Shown: positions 9,516 to 18,249, counted from the stretch's first letter. The stretch: 64,000 nt of DNA from Psychrosphaera ytuae (GCF_017638545.1 NZ_CP072110.1:682001-746000); one strand, 5' to 3'. The notes: generated by a model not told the origin, from the letters alone. Made by a program: numbers and translations.

Positions 9516-10728
9516 TTGACTCTTTATTTACCGATTTTTCGGCAACGTGTTGCATATACTCTACCGCTGTTTTTGCATCAAAGACTCCGGCTAAGTAACG
9601 ATTCAGCCCTTTTAGTAGCGCCTCCCAAACGATAGCCATTTCTCTCTCATTAGGCATAGGGTTAGCGTTTTGAATTTGTTTGTACATCACATCAAAATCT
9701 GCCGGGCTTTGCTGCTTAACAAAATTCAAAGACACTTCGTTCGTTGGTACCGTATTCAAATCTAAACCAATCGTTTCTTGGGTATTCTCTGTTTGAAAAA
9801 AAGCAGCCAGTCGGCGCAGCGCTTTACCTTTGGGGCCCGCCAGAGATTCATCAGGAAATGCAATAACGTGAGATGAAAAGTAGGGTCTCATATGCTTGTT
9901 ATCTTTTAAGGGTAACGATGCAACGCCAAGTTTGTCTCCGAGCGCTGTGCGATTTGCTTGGTATTCCCAAACCCCATTTATGGTCATGGCTAATTCACCG
10001 GCTTTAAATCGGTTGTTGGCACACTCATAATCGCAATTCGTATCCACGACCTTGTTATCCCTCAAAGACTTGTACCATTTGAATGCGGAAATCATTTCAT
10101 TTGTATTTAGTTTAATTTGGCCATTTTCGTAAGGAACACTGTCATATACGCCCAAAAACGGAATAAACCAATACATTTCCATATAACTCCAGGCTATATA
10201 ATTACTTGGCTTAGAGAAGTTTGATTGTTCTTTAATGAGCTGTTGCCAAGTCGATGGAGCTGTAGTGACTAATGATTTGTTGTAATAAAGTACAAGGTGA
10301 TTACCAAACACAATTGGAATACCTTTGAGTTCTCCTTTTACCTTCGCTGTATTAAGCGCTACTTTACTCACGTTTTTATTAATTAAGCTATTGGGAATAA
10401 CACTTGGCCGTAGCTCATCAATCCCTAAAAAATCAGACGGAACGATTATCGCATCGGGTAATTGTTTTATCGTAGACCGCTGGATCAGCTCTGATTTTAA
10501 TTCGTTATTTTTAAACGATTTAACATTAACAATAATGCCTGTTTGCAGAGTAAAAGTGTCTAGTAAGTGTTGAAAGTCATAACTCTCCAGACCATAAGCG
10601 AGAGTAATTTGCTCGGCCTCTTGCGCAGCAAGTCTAAAAGGTAATAACAAGCTAACCACTATCAAATAAAAGGAAGATAAAGCTAAACCAAGCATAAGCT
10701 TGCACCGCTGTTTATGCACCACTGTCAC
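9505..10728 (-). CDS. periplasmic solute-binding protein (family 1, MalE-like), likely sensor partner of the adjacent kinase
   Basis: The product (about 407 aa) has a signal peptide (LMLGLALSSFYLIVVSLLL, then a site near RLAAQ). Its bilobed extracellular solute-binding fold contains segments typical of sugar-binding proteins, such as GIPIVFGNHLVLYYNK and ELAMTINGVWEYQ. I prefer the GTG at 10728, because GGAGGG (10733-10738) lies just upstream; the open frame extends to TTG 10743. No ABC permease or ATPase is nearby. The 3' end overlaps the kinase start, so the pair is translationally coupled. A role presenting ligand to the kinase rather than transport is inferred. The ligand is unknown. Confidence 0.75.
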   Translation of the reverse strand: MTVVHKQRCKLMLGLALSSFYLIVVSLLLPFRLAAQEAEQITLAYGLESYDFQHLLDTFTLQTGIIVNVKSFKNNELKSELIQRSTIKQLPDAIIVPSDFLGIDELRPSVIPNSLINKNVSKVALNTAKVKGELKGIPIVFGNHLVLYYNKSLVTTAPSTWQQLIKEQSNFSKPSNYIAWSYMEMYWFIPFLGVYDSVPYENGQIKLNTNEMISAFKWYKSLRDNKVVDTNCDYECANNRFKAGELAMTINGVWEYQANRTALGDKLGVASLPLKDNKHMRPYFSSHVIAFPDESLAGPKGKALRRLAAFFQTENTQETIGLDLNTVPTNEVSLNFVKQQSPADFDVMYKQIQNANPMPNEREMAIVWEALLKGLNRYLAGVFDAKTAVEYMQHVAEKSVNKESNDE

Positions 10729-10850
10729 ATTACCCTCCAACAAGCCCCGATATTAATTCAAATAAATTGAACGTAATTTAAAATTTATTCAATTATACAA
10801 ATCAACGAAATTCAACGAACATTAGGTTATCGCATTAAGGAGATAACATT

Positions 10851-11000
10851 ATGAGCCAACTTATTGAAACTTTAGACCAAATAAACAAAAACGAAAAACA
10901 AAAGACGGTAGAAATGACTGAATGTAATTATTCGGACAATTATTACGGTGACCAGGTTTGTGTTACCAAAAGTGTTAACCTAACAAACGTGGATTTATGA
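10851..11000 (+). CDS. 49-aa hypothetical protein upstream of DUF2061 gene
   Basis: ATG 10851 is preceded by an excellent Shine-Dalgarno AAGGAG (10837-10842) with 8-nt spacing, and the frame ends at TGA 10998-11000, one base before the next gene's ATG. The peptide begins MSQLIETLDQINKNEKQK and ends KSVNLTNVDL. It is polar, with two Cys (in TECNY and DQVCVT) and no membrane helix. The tight junction with the DUF2061 gene suggests translational coupling. I do not recognise the family. Confidence 0.55.
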   Translation: MSQLIETLDQINKNEKQKTVEMTECNYSDNYYGDQVCVTKSVNLTNVDL

Positions 11001-11001
11001 A

Positions 11002-11244
11002 ATGGCTAAAACGACAACCTTTGCAATAACGCACTTTACTGTTGCGTTTGGGGTAACGTTTGCGCTGACAGGTGATGTGGTGGTTGGCGGATTAGTCGCA
11101 ATGGTAGAACCGGCGATTAATACCGTTGCGTATTACTTTCATGAAAAACTGTGGCAACGCAGAACTGCAAAGCAAAACTCACAGAGTATTGACGTTTCCG
11201 CATCAAAAAGTTTGGACTCTGAGCGCTTATCGTTATCGGTATAA
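11002..11244 (+). CDS. DUF2061 family small membrane protein
   Basis: An 80-aa protein with two hydrophobic segments. It shows the DUF2061 pattern: KTTTFAITHFTVAF, then GDVVVGGLVAMVEPAINTVAYYFHEKLW, with the characteristic E-P-x-x-N-T-V and Y-x-H-E-x-x-W. The function of this inner-membrane family is unknown. It starts one base after the stop of a 49-aa gene and has little ribosome site of its own, so it is probably translated by coupling. The last ~25 residues are polar and Ser/Lys-rich. Confidence 0.8.
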   Translation: MAKTTTFAITHFTVAFGVTFALTGDVVVGGLVAMVEPAINTVAYYFHEKLWQRRTAKQNSQSIDVSASKSLDSERLSLSV

Positions 11245-11248
11245 GCGC
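11223..11248. terminator. hairpin between convergent DUF2061 and desaturase genes
   Basis: GCGCTTAT (11223-11230) and ATAAGCGC (11241-11248) form a perfect 8-bp stem with a 10-nt loop across the DUF2061 stop codon. No U-tract follows on either strand, so termination by itself is doubtful. Confidence 0.3.
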
Positions 11249-11262
11249 CCAGGGTAACCAAG

Positions 11263-12288
11263 TTAAGGAAAGCTGTATCTAGCAATACGCGTCATAACTT
11301 GGCCAAATTGCTTAAATATATTGCCATTATTGTACTGAATACCGTGTTTTTTGCAGACGGCCTGTACTTTAGGGGCAACTTCCGCATATCGATATGACGG
11401 CATCGTTGGGAACAAGTGGTGTTCAATTTGGTGGCTAAGGTTTCCACTTAAAATATGAAACCACTTGCCGCCTTTGATGTTTGAAGACCCCAAAATCTGG
11501 CGATAATACCAATGTCCTTTAGATTCGTCCTTAAGTACGGAACGATCAAAAACATGTGCATCCTTAGTAAAATGACCACAGAAAATGATCAAATACGTCC
11601 ATAGGTTACGGAGCAAATTCGCAACTAAGTTACCCAAGATCACAGGTACAAACATTGGTCCTGCAATCACAGGAAAAAACACGTAATCTTTGAAGACTTG
11701 GCCAAACATTTTTTTGAACGCAGGTCGATCTTCATTAATAAATTCCTTAAAACTTACCTTACCAGTGAATAACCGACCTAATCTAAGGTTTTGTAACGCT
11801 ACGCCCCACTGAAATAACAAGGCAAATATCACCGCATAAATAGGCTGAAAAACAAACGCCGGATGCCACTTTTGCTCTTTAAAGATTCGTAAAATCGTAT
11901 AGCCAATATCATGGTCTTTACCCTTTACATTGGTGTAGGTGTGATGGGAATAATTGTGGGTCTTACGCCAATTATCAGCAGTACCTGCAATATCCCACTC
12001 ATAGTGGTTACCGTTAAATCGCTCGTCATTCATGAAGTTATATTGGCCATGTATAACATTATGACCTAACTCCATGTTCTCCATTATTTTACTGAATGCT
12101 AATAAGGCAGTGCCCAACAGCCAAAACGGTGGGAACCAAGAAAGCATTAACAACACTCGCCCAGCAATTGCACTATATCGAACAATTTTTTCGATGCGAC
12201 GAATATACAGTGCGTCTTCCTTACCCACTTTGGCCATGGTTTCTGTTTTGATCGCATCTATATCAGCGGCTAATTGATCAAAATTCAC
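11263..12288 (-). CDS. desB: membrane fatty acid (acyl-CoA/acyl-lipid) desaturase, DesB/DesA3-like
   Basis: The 341-aa protein has the three histidine boxes of membrane di-iron desaturases: H76-x3-H80, H111-x3-H115-H116 and H286-x3-H290-H291 (HQIEHH). Hydrophobic segments lie between them. It would insert a cis double bond into an acyl chain, using electrons from the ferredoxin-type reductase encoded just upstream. Start is GTG 12288, which overlaps the TGA of the reductase (GTGA) and has GGAG 8 nt before it. The arrangement reductase-desaturase with a divergent TetR regulator matches the Pseudomonas DesT-DesCB system for aerobic unsaturated fatty acid synthesis. The gene symbol is by this analogy. 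Confidence 0.85.
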   Translation of the reverse strand: MNFDQLAADIDAIKTETMAKVGKEDALYIRRIEKIVRYSAIAGRVLLMLSWFPPFWLLGTALLAFSKIMENMELGHNVIHGQYNFMNDERFNGNHYEWDIAGTADNWRKTHNYSHHTYTNVKGKDHDIGYTILRIFKEQKWHPAFVFQPIYAVIFALLFQWGVALQNLRLGRLFTGKVSFKEFINEDRPAFKKMFGQVFKDYVFFPVIAGPMFVPVILGNLVANLLRNLWTYLIIFCGHFTKDAHVFDRSVLKDESKGHWYYRQILGSSNIKGGKWFHILSGNLSHQIEHHLFPTMPSYRYAEVAPKVQAVCKKHGIQYNNGNIFKQFGQVMTRIARYSFP

Positions 12289-13370
12289 AGTTCGATCTCC
12301 AATGATTGATTAGGTACCGTCGTACACAATTGAATGGATTTATTGTTGTCGTTGAGAAGAGAACTTGGAGCGACACGACAGGTACATTGATGACAAATGC
12401 CTTGTTTGCAACCATATTGAGGTTTGAGACCCGCCTCTAACAAGCTTTCTAACAAAGTAGACTGGTTGGTGACGGTCAGAGTTTGATTTGACTTGGTCAA
12501 TATTATTTGATGTTCAGCATATTCTTCAGAGATATTTGCAGGCTCTGCCGTCTTAAAGCTTTCAAACTCGACATAAATTTGTTTGTCTGATTTTTTAACG
12601 ACCTCATTAACTTGCTGATTAAACCCTTCCGATCCGCACGACAATAACCGACTAGTGTCACCAAAATGGTTAAGTAGCTCATTTGCATTGGTCAGTGTTG
12701 TTCTACCATCGAGTATTTTTACTTTGCCCTCAGTAAACGCACGGCTTTGTCTGATCTCATTGAATAGTACGTATTCTTTGTTGTCCTTAGGTAGGCCACT
12801 TTCATTGCTTTCAAGGCGAGTTAAATAGAGCAAAACTAAATCAGGGTTGTCTTTTTTTGCCGACAAAAATAACGGCCACAGAGCTGTAATTCCAATCCCC
12901 CCTGCAACAAAACCATCAAACCTTTTTGAGTGATTGTCGCCAAATGGCTGAGAGACATCGAGTACATCACCAATGCTTACTTGATGTCTAATTGCATTAC
13001 TGACCAGACCTTGAACTTTAATATAAAGCTCAATAACCCCTTTTGAACTTGGAAGATTCGCAATGGAATAACAACGTTCGTGCCCTATTCCATCAATAAA
13101 AACCTTTAACCTTATATGTTGACCTGCCAAAAACGCATGACACTTTTTACTCGGCTTTAACACCAACTTTACCGCGTCACCGATTATTGCTTTGTCTAAA
13201 ACTTTTACCGTAGGAGTATCAAATTGAAAATTAACCTTAAATTGCTTCAACCAAAAATCTAGAGACTGTGGTAGAGCAGTCGAACTCCAAAGGCGTTGTA
13301 CCAAATTTTTCACAACTGAAAAATACCCTTCTTTTAAAAATATGCATGTTGAACTGGGCATTATACACAT
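12285..13370 (-). CDS. desC: ferredoxin reductase-like oxidoreductase with C-terminal 2Fe-2S domain, electron donor to desaturase (DesC-like)
   Basis: The protein has a FAD-binding domain (C-Y-S-I-A-N-L, the R-x-Y-S/T-type flavin motif), an NAD(P)H domain (GGIGITALWPLF) and a C-terminal plant-type 2Fe-2S ferredoxin domain with GCKQGICHQC and a fourth Cys in IQLCTT. It passes electrons from NAD(P)H to the desaturase. The open frame starts at ATG 13370, but a TATAAT -10 element occupies 13365-13360 and would put the transcript start below it. GTG 13313 is therefore a likelier start, giving about 342 aa. The 3' end overlaps the desaturase start by 4 bp. Confidence 0.8.
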   Translation of the reverse strand: MCIMPSSTCIFLKEGYFSVVKNLVQRLWSSTALPQSLDFWLKQFKVNFQFDTPTVKVLDKAIIGDAVKLVLKPSKKCHAFLAGQHIRLKVFIDGIGHERCYSIANLPSSKGVIELYIKVQGLVSNAIRHQVSIGDVLDVSQPFGDNHSKRFDGFVAGGIGITALWPLFLSAKKDNPDLVLLYLTRLESNESGLPKDNKEYVLFNEIRQSRAFTEGKVKILDGRTTLTNANELLNHFGDTSRLLSCGSEGFNQQVNEVVKKSDKQIYVEFESFKTAEPANISEEYAEHQIILTKSNQTLTVTNQSTLLESLLEAGLKPQYGCKQGICHQCTCRVAPSSLLNDNNKSIQLCTTVPNQSLEIEL

Positions 13371-13371
13371 A

Positions 13372-13401
13372 AATATACAACCGTATATAAATTTGTATAT
13401 T
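13372..13401. promoter_or_regulatory. candidate FabR/DesT-type operator between the divergent desaturase operon and regulator
   Basis: A perfect 9-bp inverted repeat, AATATACAA (13372-13380) and TTGTATATT (13393-13401), has a 12-bp spacer. It lies just upstream of a leftward TATAAT (13365-13360) and ~125 bp before the regulator gene. A repressor bound here would block the desaturase promoter. TetR proteins bind such palindromes, but I did not match it to a published FabR/DesT consensus. Confidence 0.45.
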
Positions 13402-13525
13402 ATCTATTTTGTACAGTCGTTAACTATTTGGTAGCGCCCCAATAATCCGGCACAGGATTGAACCTAGTAAAAATGAGTAAGTTGTGAAAAAATGGCGCTA
13501 GCAAAATAGACATAGAAGCACCATT

Positions 13526-14143
13526 TTGAAAACAGTTGGAAGAAAAGCCTCAATCAGTAGCGAAGATATTATCAACGCGGCTATCGCATTAGTTGGCCCT
13601 CACCGCAGTATTTCCTCATTGAGTTTAAGAGAAGTAACTCGTGAAGCAGGTATCGCCCCAAATAGCTTTTATCGTCACTTCAAAGATATGGAAACATTAA
13701 ATATCGCAATCATTGAATTGGCGGGTAAACACCTTCGTACGATCATTCGTGACGCTAGAATACTTATCATCAACGAAAAGTCAGTGGTAAGGGTGTCGGT
13801 AGAATGTTTTTTTAATGAAATGACAAAGCCAGGTTCATCTTTACCTATCCTTTTGCGGGAGGGTACTGTCGGTTCTGGTAACTTTCAGGCGGCTATTAAA
13901 AACCAATTGGACTTTTTTGCTAACGAACTAAAGACAGACCTTGATAAAGCCAACGACGTCAATCCAAAATATCATACCCAAGATACTGACGTTGTCGCAA
14001 AAGCCATCACACAATTAGTATTCGCTATGGGTGGAATTGCTTTAAATGCACCAGATACAGAGTTATCAGCGCGCATTGAAGAAACGGTAAAAATGGTGAA
14101 GTTTATTTTAAAAGGGGCGTCGTCTTTAAAAGAGATCTCGTGA
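13526..14143 (+). CDS. TetR-family regulator of unsaturated fatty acid genes, FabR/DesT-like
   Basis: The 205-aa protein has an N-terminal TetR helix-turn-helix nearly identical in pattern to FabR: SSLSLREVTREAGIAPNSFYRHFKDM. The ligand-binding half carries FabR-like LLREGTVGSGNFQAAI. FabR and DesT sense acyl-CoA/ACP saturation and repress unsaturated fatty acid genes. Divergent location from the desaturase/reductase pair supports this role. The start is TTG 13526, a weak codon with a poor ribosome site, which would keep expression low. No in-frame ATG lies nearby at a better place. Confidence 0.85.
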   Translation: MKTVGRKASISSEDIINAAIALVGPHRSISSLSLREVTREAGIAPNSFYRHFKDMETLNIAIIELAGKHLRTIIRDARILIINEKSVVRVSVECFFNEMTKPGSSLPILLREGTVGSGNFQAAIKNQLDFFANELKTDLDKANDVNPKYHTQDTDVVAKAITQLVFAMGGIALNAPDTELSARIEETVKMVKFILKGASSLKEIS

Positions 14144-14173
14144 CAGCCAAAGAGAACTAACTCAGAGATTGCG

Positions 14174-14611
14174 TCACGTGACTAACCTATCTCTAAACGA
14201 CCCTACTGACACTTCGTCACCTGACATCAACACAGGGATTATGTGTAGGTCGTCGCCCTCTACCCAAAATATCGCATTTTGGTCGTATTTGAGCGCCAAA
14301 CCAATTGCAGCTGGTTTGGATATTTGCACAATAAAACTGTGTTCTTGGTGTTCTAAATCTTCTGAAGCACCAATTATTTTTTCATGCAGAACATGACTTA
14401 GTTCTTTTTGTAATTGCCTATTTCGTTGATCGTTTTCATCTTTCGACAGGATCTGTCCCAATGGGTTAGATGCAGTAATGATGGCAAACGGGTTGGGTAA
14501 ATGGCCATCCTCAAGAGTACGAAATAAAAATACCGTTTGGCTGTATAACGCCATTAGGTCATCTGAAGTTTGTTTAGGTGTAATTTGTAGTGCTTCGTTT
14601 CCATAACTCAT
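14174..14611 (-). CDS. DUF3293 domain-containing protein
   Basis: The 145-aa soluble protein contains the DUF3293 hallmark FAIITASNPLG in its N-terminal half, followed by N-x-x-R-N-R-Q-L, and ends with a small beta-rich segment (AIFWVEGDDLHIIPVL). The function is not known. ATG 14611 has a strong AAGGAG ribosome site. The gene is convergent with the FabR-like regulator, with a 30-bp gap. No signal peptide or membrane segment. Confidence 0.75.
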   Translation of the reverse strand: MSYGNEALQITPKQTSDDLMALYSQTVFLFRTLEDGHLPNPFAIITASNPLGQILSKDENDQRNRQLQKELSHVLHEKIIGASEDLEHQEHSFIVQISKPAAIGLALKYDQNAIFWVEGDDLHIIPVLMSGDEVSVGSFRDRLVT

Positions 14612-14814
14612 AACCGCTCCTTTTTTGACTCACAGTTAGATTACTAGTTCCACTTATAGCTGTTACTCTTTAAACCTAGCAGACCTCCTCAAATATACCC
14701 AACTAAACTTCAAATAGAGTGAGTGCGGGTCGGTCTTAATAAATTGGTGGACAAAGTGACCACGGTAATTCGAGAACTATCGCAGTCACAATTAATGTAG
14801 AGAAAAACTTGTAA

Positions 14815-15381
14815 TTAGGCTCGGCTTACAAACTTGTTTTCTTCAGTGTTTACTTTGATCTTGTCACCAGTAGAAATATGCTCCGGTACTTGAACAACAA
14901 GCCCCGTGCTCAATGTCGCTGGTTTTGTACGAGCAGTCGCTGAACCACCTTTCAGAGACGGTGCGGTTTCGACAATGTCCAAATCTACCGTCAACGGCAC
15001 TTCAACTGTTGCAGCTGCATCACCTATGACCAATACCATTAACCCTTGAGTTTCTTCGGTAATGAATTGCAATTGGTCTTCGATAGTTTCTTTGTTCAAG
15101 TGGTATGGTGTGTAGTCTTCGTTGTCCATGAAGACATACTCATCGCCATCTGTATAAGAAAACATAACCGGACGACGAGACAAATCTGCCATGGTTAACA
15201 TATCCGAATCTTTAAACGTCTCGTCGATTTTGGTGCCCGTGACTACGTCGTACATACGCATACGATACAAGCTACCACCTGCACGGCCCTGTGGTACCGA
15301 ACGCTCAATGTCTTTAATTAATACAACACGACCATTGTATTCGATGGCGGCGTTCTTTTTGATTTCACTTGCCTTAGGCAT
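14815..15381 (-). CDS. efpL: elongation factor P-like protein EfpL (YeiP)
   Basis: The 188-aa product starts MPKASEIKKNAAIEYNG, as E. coli YeiP/EfpL does, and has the three EF-P domains. The domain-I loop keeps Arg33 (VPQGR), which replaces the modified Lys of canonical EF-P. YEYVFMDNEDY-type and TLSTGLVVQVPE segments are typical of the family. EfpL binds ribosomes stalled at proline-containing motifs. ATG 15381 with GGAG about 7 nt upstream is the start; the open frame extends 18 codons further but without family resemblance. It is a single gene with no operon partner on the same strand nearby. Confidence 0.92.
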   Translation of the reverse strand: MPKASEIKKNAAIEYNGRVVLIKDIERSVPQGRAGGSLYRMRMYDVVTGTKIDETFKDSDMLTMADLSRRPVMFSYTDGDEYVFMDNEDYTPYHLNKETIEDQLQFITEETQGLMVLVIGDAAATVEVPLTVDLDIVETAPSLKGGSATARTKPATLSTGLVVQVPEHISTGDKIKVNTEENKFVSRA

Positions 15382-15479
15382 GCTACTTCTCCAATTGTTT
15401 TTGTTATATTTCGAGGGGGATTTTACGAAAGCCAAGTACGAAAGTAAAAGCCCCTTTCTTCTGAATAACCAATGAATAT

Positions 15480-16214
15480 TTAAAACCAGTGACTGAACAT
15501 CAATACACCGGCCAGTACCATAACAACATTTTCAGTCAGAGATACAAATCCCAGTGGCACATTACTGTTGCCTCCGACACACGCACAGCTGAGTTCTCTG
15601 CGGTCAATATAAACCGCTTTGATCACCGACACAGCTCCAATCGTTCCTATCACAATCGAAACCGGAGCAATAATAAAAATCGGCAGCGCAGCCAGCATAC
15701 CTATGCCAACAAAGGCTTCCAAATAAGGATAAAAATTGGCATATTTAGGTTGCCTTAAGGCTAACAAGTCGTAGGTCATAAAAGAGTTCGCAAATGCAAA
15801 AACGTCCTGTAACTTCTGGGCCGCTAATAACACCATGGCATAACCAACAAAGGTCATAAATAAGGTGTAACCATCAAACGCGAATACTGCTTCAAACTGT
15901 GTCACTAAAGCCAAAACTGCAGCTACTGCAAATAACGCAAGTACAGGTCGATACGTTTTTTTTGACCTATCTTTTACTTCCTTACCCAAAAACCGACATA
16001 CATCTTCGTAGCCACCAATTCTTTTACCCTCAATGAAGGTTTGTGGGGTCGTTTTAACATCGTGCTCCGCTTTAAACTCATCAGTTTGTTCGCGGCTAGT
16101 GAGGTGCTTATCCTCTACCTCATACCCCTCACTTTTTAACAAGTCTTTAGTTCTTATCCCGTAAGGACAAATGTGTTTATCAGTAACCATTCGGTACAAT
16201 ATTGCTTTTTTCAT
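15480..16214 (-). CDS. glutaredoxin fused to a MauE/DoxX-like redox membrane domain
   Basis: Residues 1-80 form a glutaredoxin domain with active site C-P-Y-G and the cis-Pro segment TTPQTFIEGKRIGGYED. After a basic linker come four or so transmembrane helices (residues ~88-244) of the MauE/DoxX type, with a C-A-C motif in ELSCACVGG followed by NSNVPLGF. Such proteins are thought to pass reducing equivalents across or within the inner membrane. The C-A-C pair at the end of a loop is the likely second redox centre. ATG 16214 has an AAGGGTG ribosome site. The fusion makes the two halves obligatory partners. Substrate is unknown. Confidence 0.75.
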   Translation of the reverse strand: MKKAILYRMVTDKHICPYGIRTKDLLKSEGYEVEDKHLTSREQTDEFKAEHDVKTTPQTFIEGKRIGGYEDVCRFLGKEVKDRSKKTYRPVLALFAVAAVLALVTQFEAVFAFDGYTLFMTFVGYAMVLLAAQKLQDVFAFANSFMTYDLLALRQPKYANFYPYLEAFVGIGMLAALPIFIIAPVSIVIGTIGAVSVIKAVYIDRRELSCACVGGNSNVPLGFVSLTENVVMVLAGVLMFSHWF

Positions 16215-16244
16215 AATAAAATCACACCCTTAATTAGTTAATCA

Positions 16245-17459
16245 CTAAAGCTTAGTCGTAAAATTGCGCTTGTCCGACTCTAAACAACTCAAGTCATACT
16301 GATGCGGCTCGTGATACATAGCAAAGCCAAACCTCAAACGGTCGCCGCGATAATCGGTTTTGATGCCGTGTTGTGATAAAAAATTTGCCAGTCGAGTTAC
16401 TTCTTCTTTAGGTAACTTGAACGTCAAAAAGTGGCCGTGTATAGACTTATTTAACTCACCTTCTACTGCCGACAAACTCTCATAGAGGTGGGTTTGCAAT
16501 AAATTTTTTCGATTGAGGGTTGGGTGCTCAATTTCGTCCAAGATCGCCAAAAAAGCGTTTTGACATGCCAATACAAATTTATGGATTTGAGCGATGTTCA
16601 CCCCTTCACTTTTAAATAATGCAAGAACAGAGTGCAGTCGGTACATTGCCGACATGTCCATGGTTGCACCTGCAAACTGTTGGCCGTGTTTCGCGTACGC
16701 AACTGACCCTGATTGACGATTGTGTAAATCACCAAACTCAGCAAACCACCCTGTGTAACGAGGCTCAAAATTACCGTCAGGAACAACTGCAAAACAGGCC
16801 CCTTCTCCACCCTGTGCATATTTATAACTGCCTGATAAATAAAATATGCGCTGCTCCAGTGTTGATAGGTCTGTAGGAATCGCAAAAAAGCCGTGATAAC
16901 CATCTATAGTAATTAAACTCGACTCCGGTAATTGCTCTACAAACCGCGTTAAGTTTTGAATGGCATAACCTGAGTTAAAGAACACCTGACTACAAAATAT
17001 CCAGTCAAAATTTGTCTCGTTCGCCGCTTCAATAAAGCGTTGTTCAAATGTATCAAATGGCTCTGTCGGCACTTTCACCAATTCAATCACATTTTCTTGC
17101 AACCAACGTTCTGATTGCCTTTGAAATGAATAAAACTCACTATCCGTAGTTAAGACTCTTAGTTTTTTTCCAGCCGGAAAGCTAGAGTAAATACGATACA
17201 AAAGCTCATGCGTATTGGGTGCAAAAACAATGCGTTCTGGCTGTTTGATCGCCAAGTATTCGGCGATCATAGCTTGTGTCGACGGCATCTTTTTAGAAAA
17301 TATATATTCCCATTTATCATCAACCATTCGAGCCGTATCGTCCCAATATTCAAGCATTGCCTCACGTGTCACATCTGGCCAATAGTGGTGGCTATGACAA
17401 GCAAAATGTTGAACATTTGGCCTAGCCTTTAAAAATTGTTGGTAATATTGTTGATACAT
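16245..17459 (-). CDS. PLP-dependent class V aminotransferase-family enzyme (kynureninase-like)
   Basis: The 404-aa protein starts MYQQYYQQF at ATG 17459, with AAGGA 5 nt upstream; the frame is open for 30 more codons without support. It has the fold-type I PLP signature: T-I-D-G-Y-H-G (Asp stacking on the ring) and the Schiff-base lysine in SGSYKYAQGGEG (Lys213). N-terminal NVQHFACHSHHYWPD resembles kynureninase-like members. The exact reaction is not clear, since class V includes kynureninase, cysteine desulfurase and others. No kyn genes are adjacent. It sits just upstream of the glutaredoxin fusion on the same strand (30-bp gap) and may share a transcript. Confidence 0.7.
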   Translation of the reverse strand: MYQQYYQQFLKARPNVQHFACHSHHYWPDVTREAMLEYWDDTARMVDDKWEYIFSKKMPSTQAMIAEYLAIKQPERIVFAPNTHELLYRIYSSFPAGKKLRVLTTDSEFYSFQRQSERWLQENVIELVKVPTEPFDTFEQRFIEAANETNFDWIFCSQVFFNSGYAIQNLTRFVEQLPESSLITIDGYHGFFAIPTDLSTLEQRIFYLSGSYKYAQGGEGACFAVVPDGNFEPRYTGWFAEFGDLHNRQSGSVAYAKHGQQFAGATMDMSAMYRLHSVLALFKSEGVNIAQIHKFVLACQNAFLAILDEIEHPTLNRKNLLQTHLYESLSAVEGELNKSIHGHFLTFKLPKEEVTRLANFLSQHGIKTDYRGDRLRFGFAMYHEPHQYDLSCLESDKRNFTTKL

Positions 17460-17649
17460 AATGGTCCTTGGTGAGTTATGCCTAAGGCACAGTGCAGAGC
17501 GAGGTCTGTTAGATAAGTATAGATTATTCAATGCGCGATAAGTTATCAATACAACAGGTTAAGTACACTGATAATGCAGTGATTTTTACTGTAAACTTAG
17601 GTTTATGCGTAATTGCCAACATTGCCGTGACAAACTAGGTAAACTACTT

Positions 17650-18249
17650 ATGATGACCAAAGCCACTACTACCCTTACATTAATTATGCTTGCCGCTTTA
17701 GGGTGCAGTTCTGTATATGCACAGCCCTTCAATGACGACAAAAGTACCAAAGATAACGTCGTGGTCTCAGCAGGAGAAAAATTAAGCAAAGCCGATACTA
17801 TTGTCGGTTATGATCAAACCCGCTCTACGCCCACCAATGAACAACTCAAAGCGGCTATTATACGTCCCATCAAGCAATTGTTTGACGGTATGCGAGAGCA
17901 CAACAAAAATAAAATCGTTGCCTCCTTTGCACCAGACGCTTCCCTTATTAGAGCGTCACATTCAGGTGTTCTTAAATACACTGATGTAAATCAATTTGCC
18001 GAAAGCATCTCTAAACGCAAAAACGATATAATGGACGAACGGATCATTCGCTATCACATTCAACGTTTTGAGAATCTAGCAACAGTTTGGACTTACTTCG
18101 TATTTTATTACAACGGCAAAATCAGCCATTGCGGTGTCAATACGATTCAGGTAGTTCACGCAGACAAACAATGGCGAATTGGCAGTTTAATGGATACGGC
18201 TTATCAAGGCTCTTGTGAAGAGTTTATTCTAGATTTTCGGATAAAATAG
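17650..18249 (+). CDS. secreted NTF2-like (SnoaL/DUF4440-type) protein
   Basis: I take ATG 17650 as start (199 aa), because a signal peptide begins there: MMTKATTTLTLIMLAALG, with a type I site near VYA-QP. An upstream ATG at 17605 would add 15 polar residues. The body is an NTF2-like alpha+beta cone: LFDGMREHNKNKIVASFAPDASLI, VWTYFVFYYNGKISHCG and KQWRIGSLMDTAYQ. Related proteins carry small ligands or act as isomerase-like enzymes, but no catalytic residues can be assigned. It is divergent from the PLP enzyme gene, with the promoter region of both between 17459 and 17650. Confidence 0.6.
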   Translation: MMTKATTTLTLIMLAALGCSSVYAQPFNDDKSTKDNVVVSAGEKLSKADTIVGYDQTRSTPTNEQLKAAIIRPIKQLFDGMREHNKNKIVASFAPDASLIRASHSGVLKYTDVNQFAESISKRKNDIMDERIIRYHIQRFENLATVWTYFVFYYNGKISHCGVNTIQVVHADKQWRIGSLMDTAYQGSCEEFILDFRIK

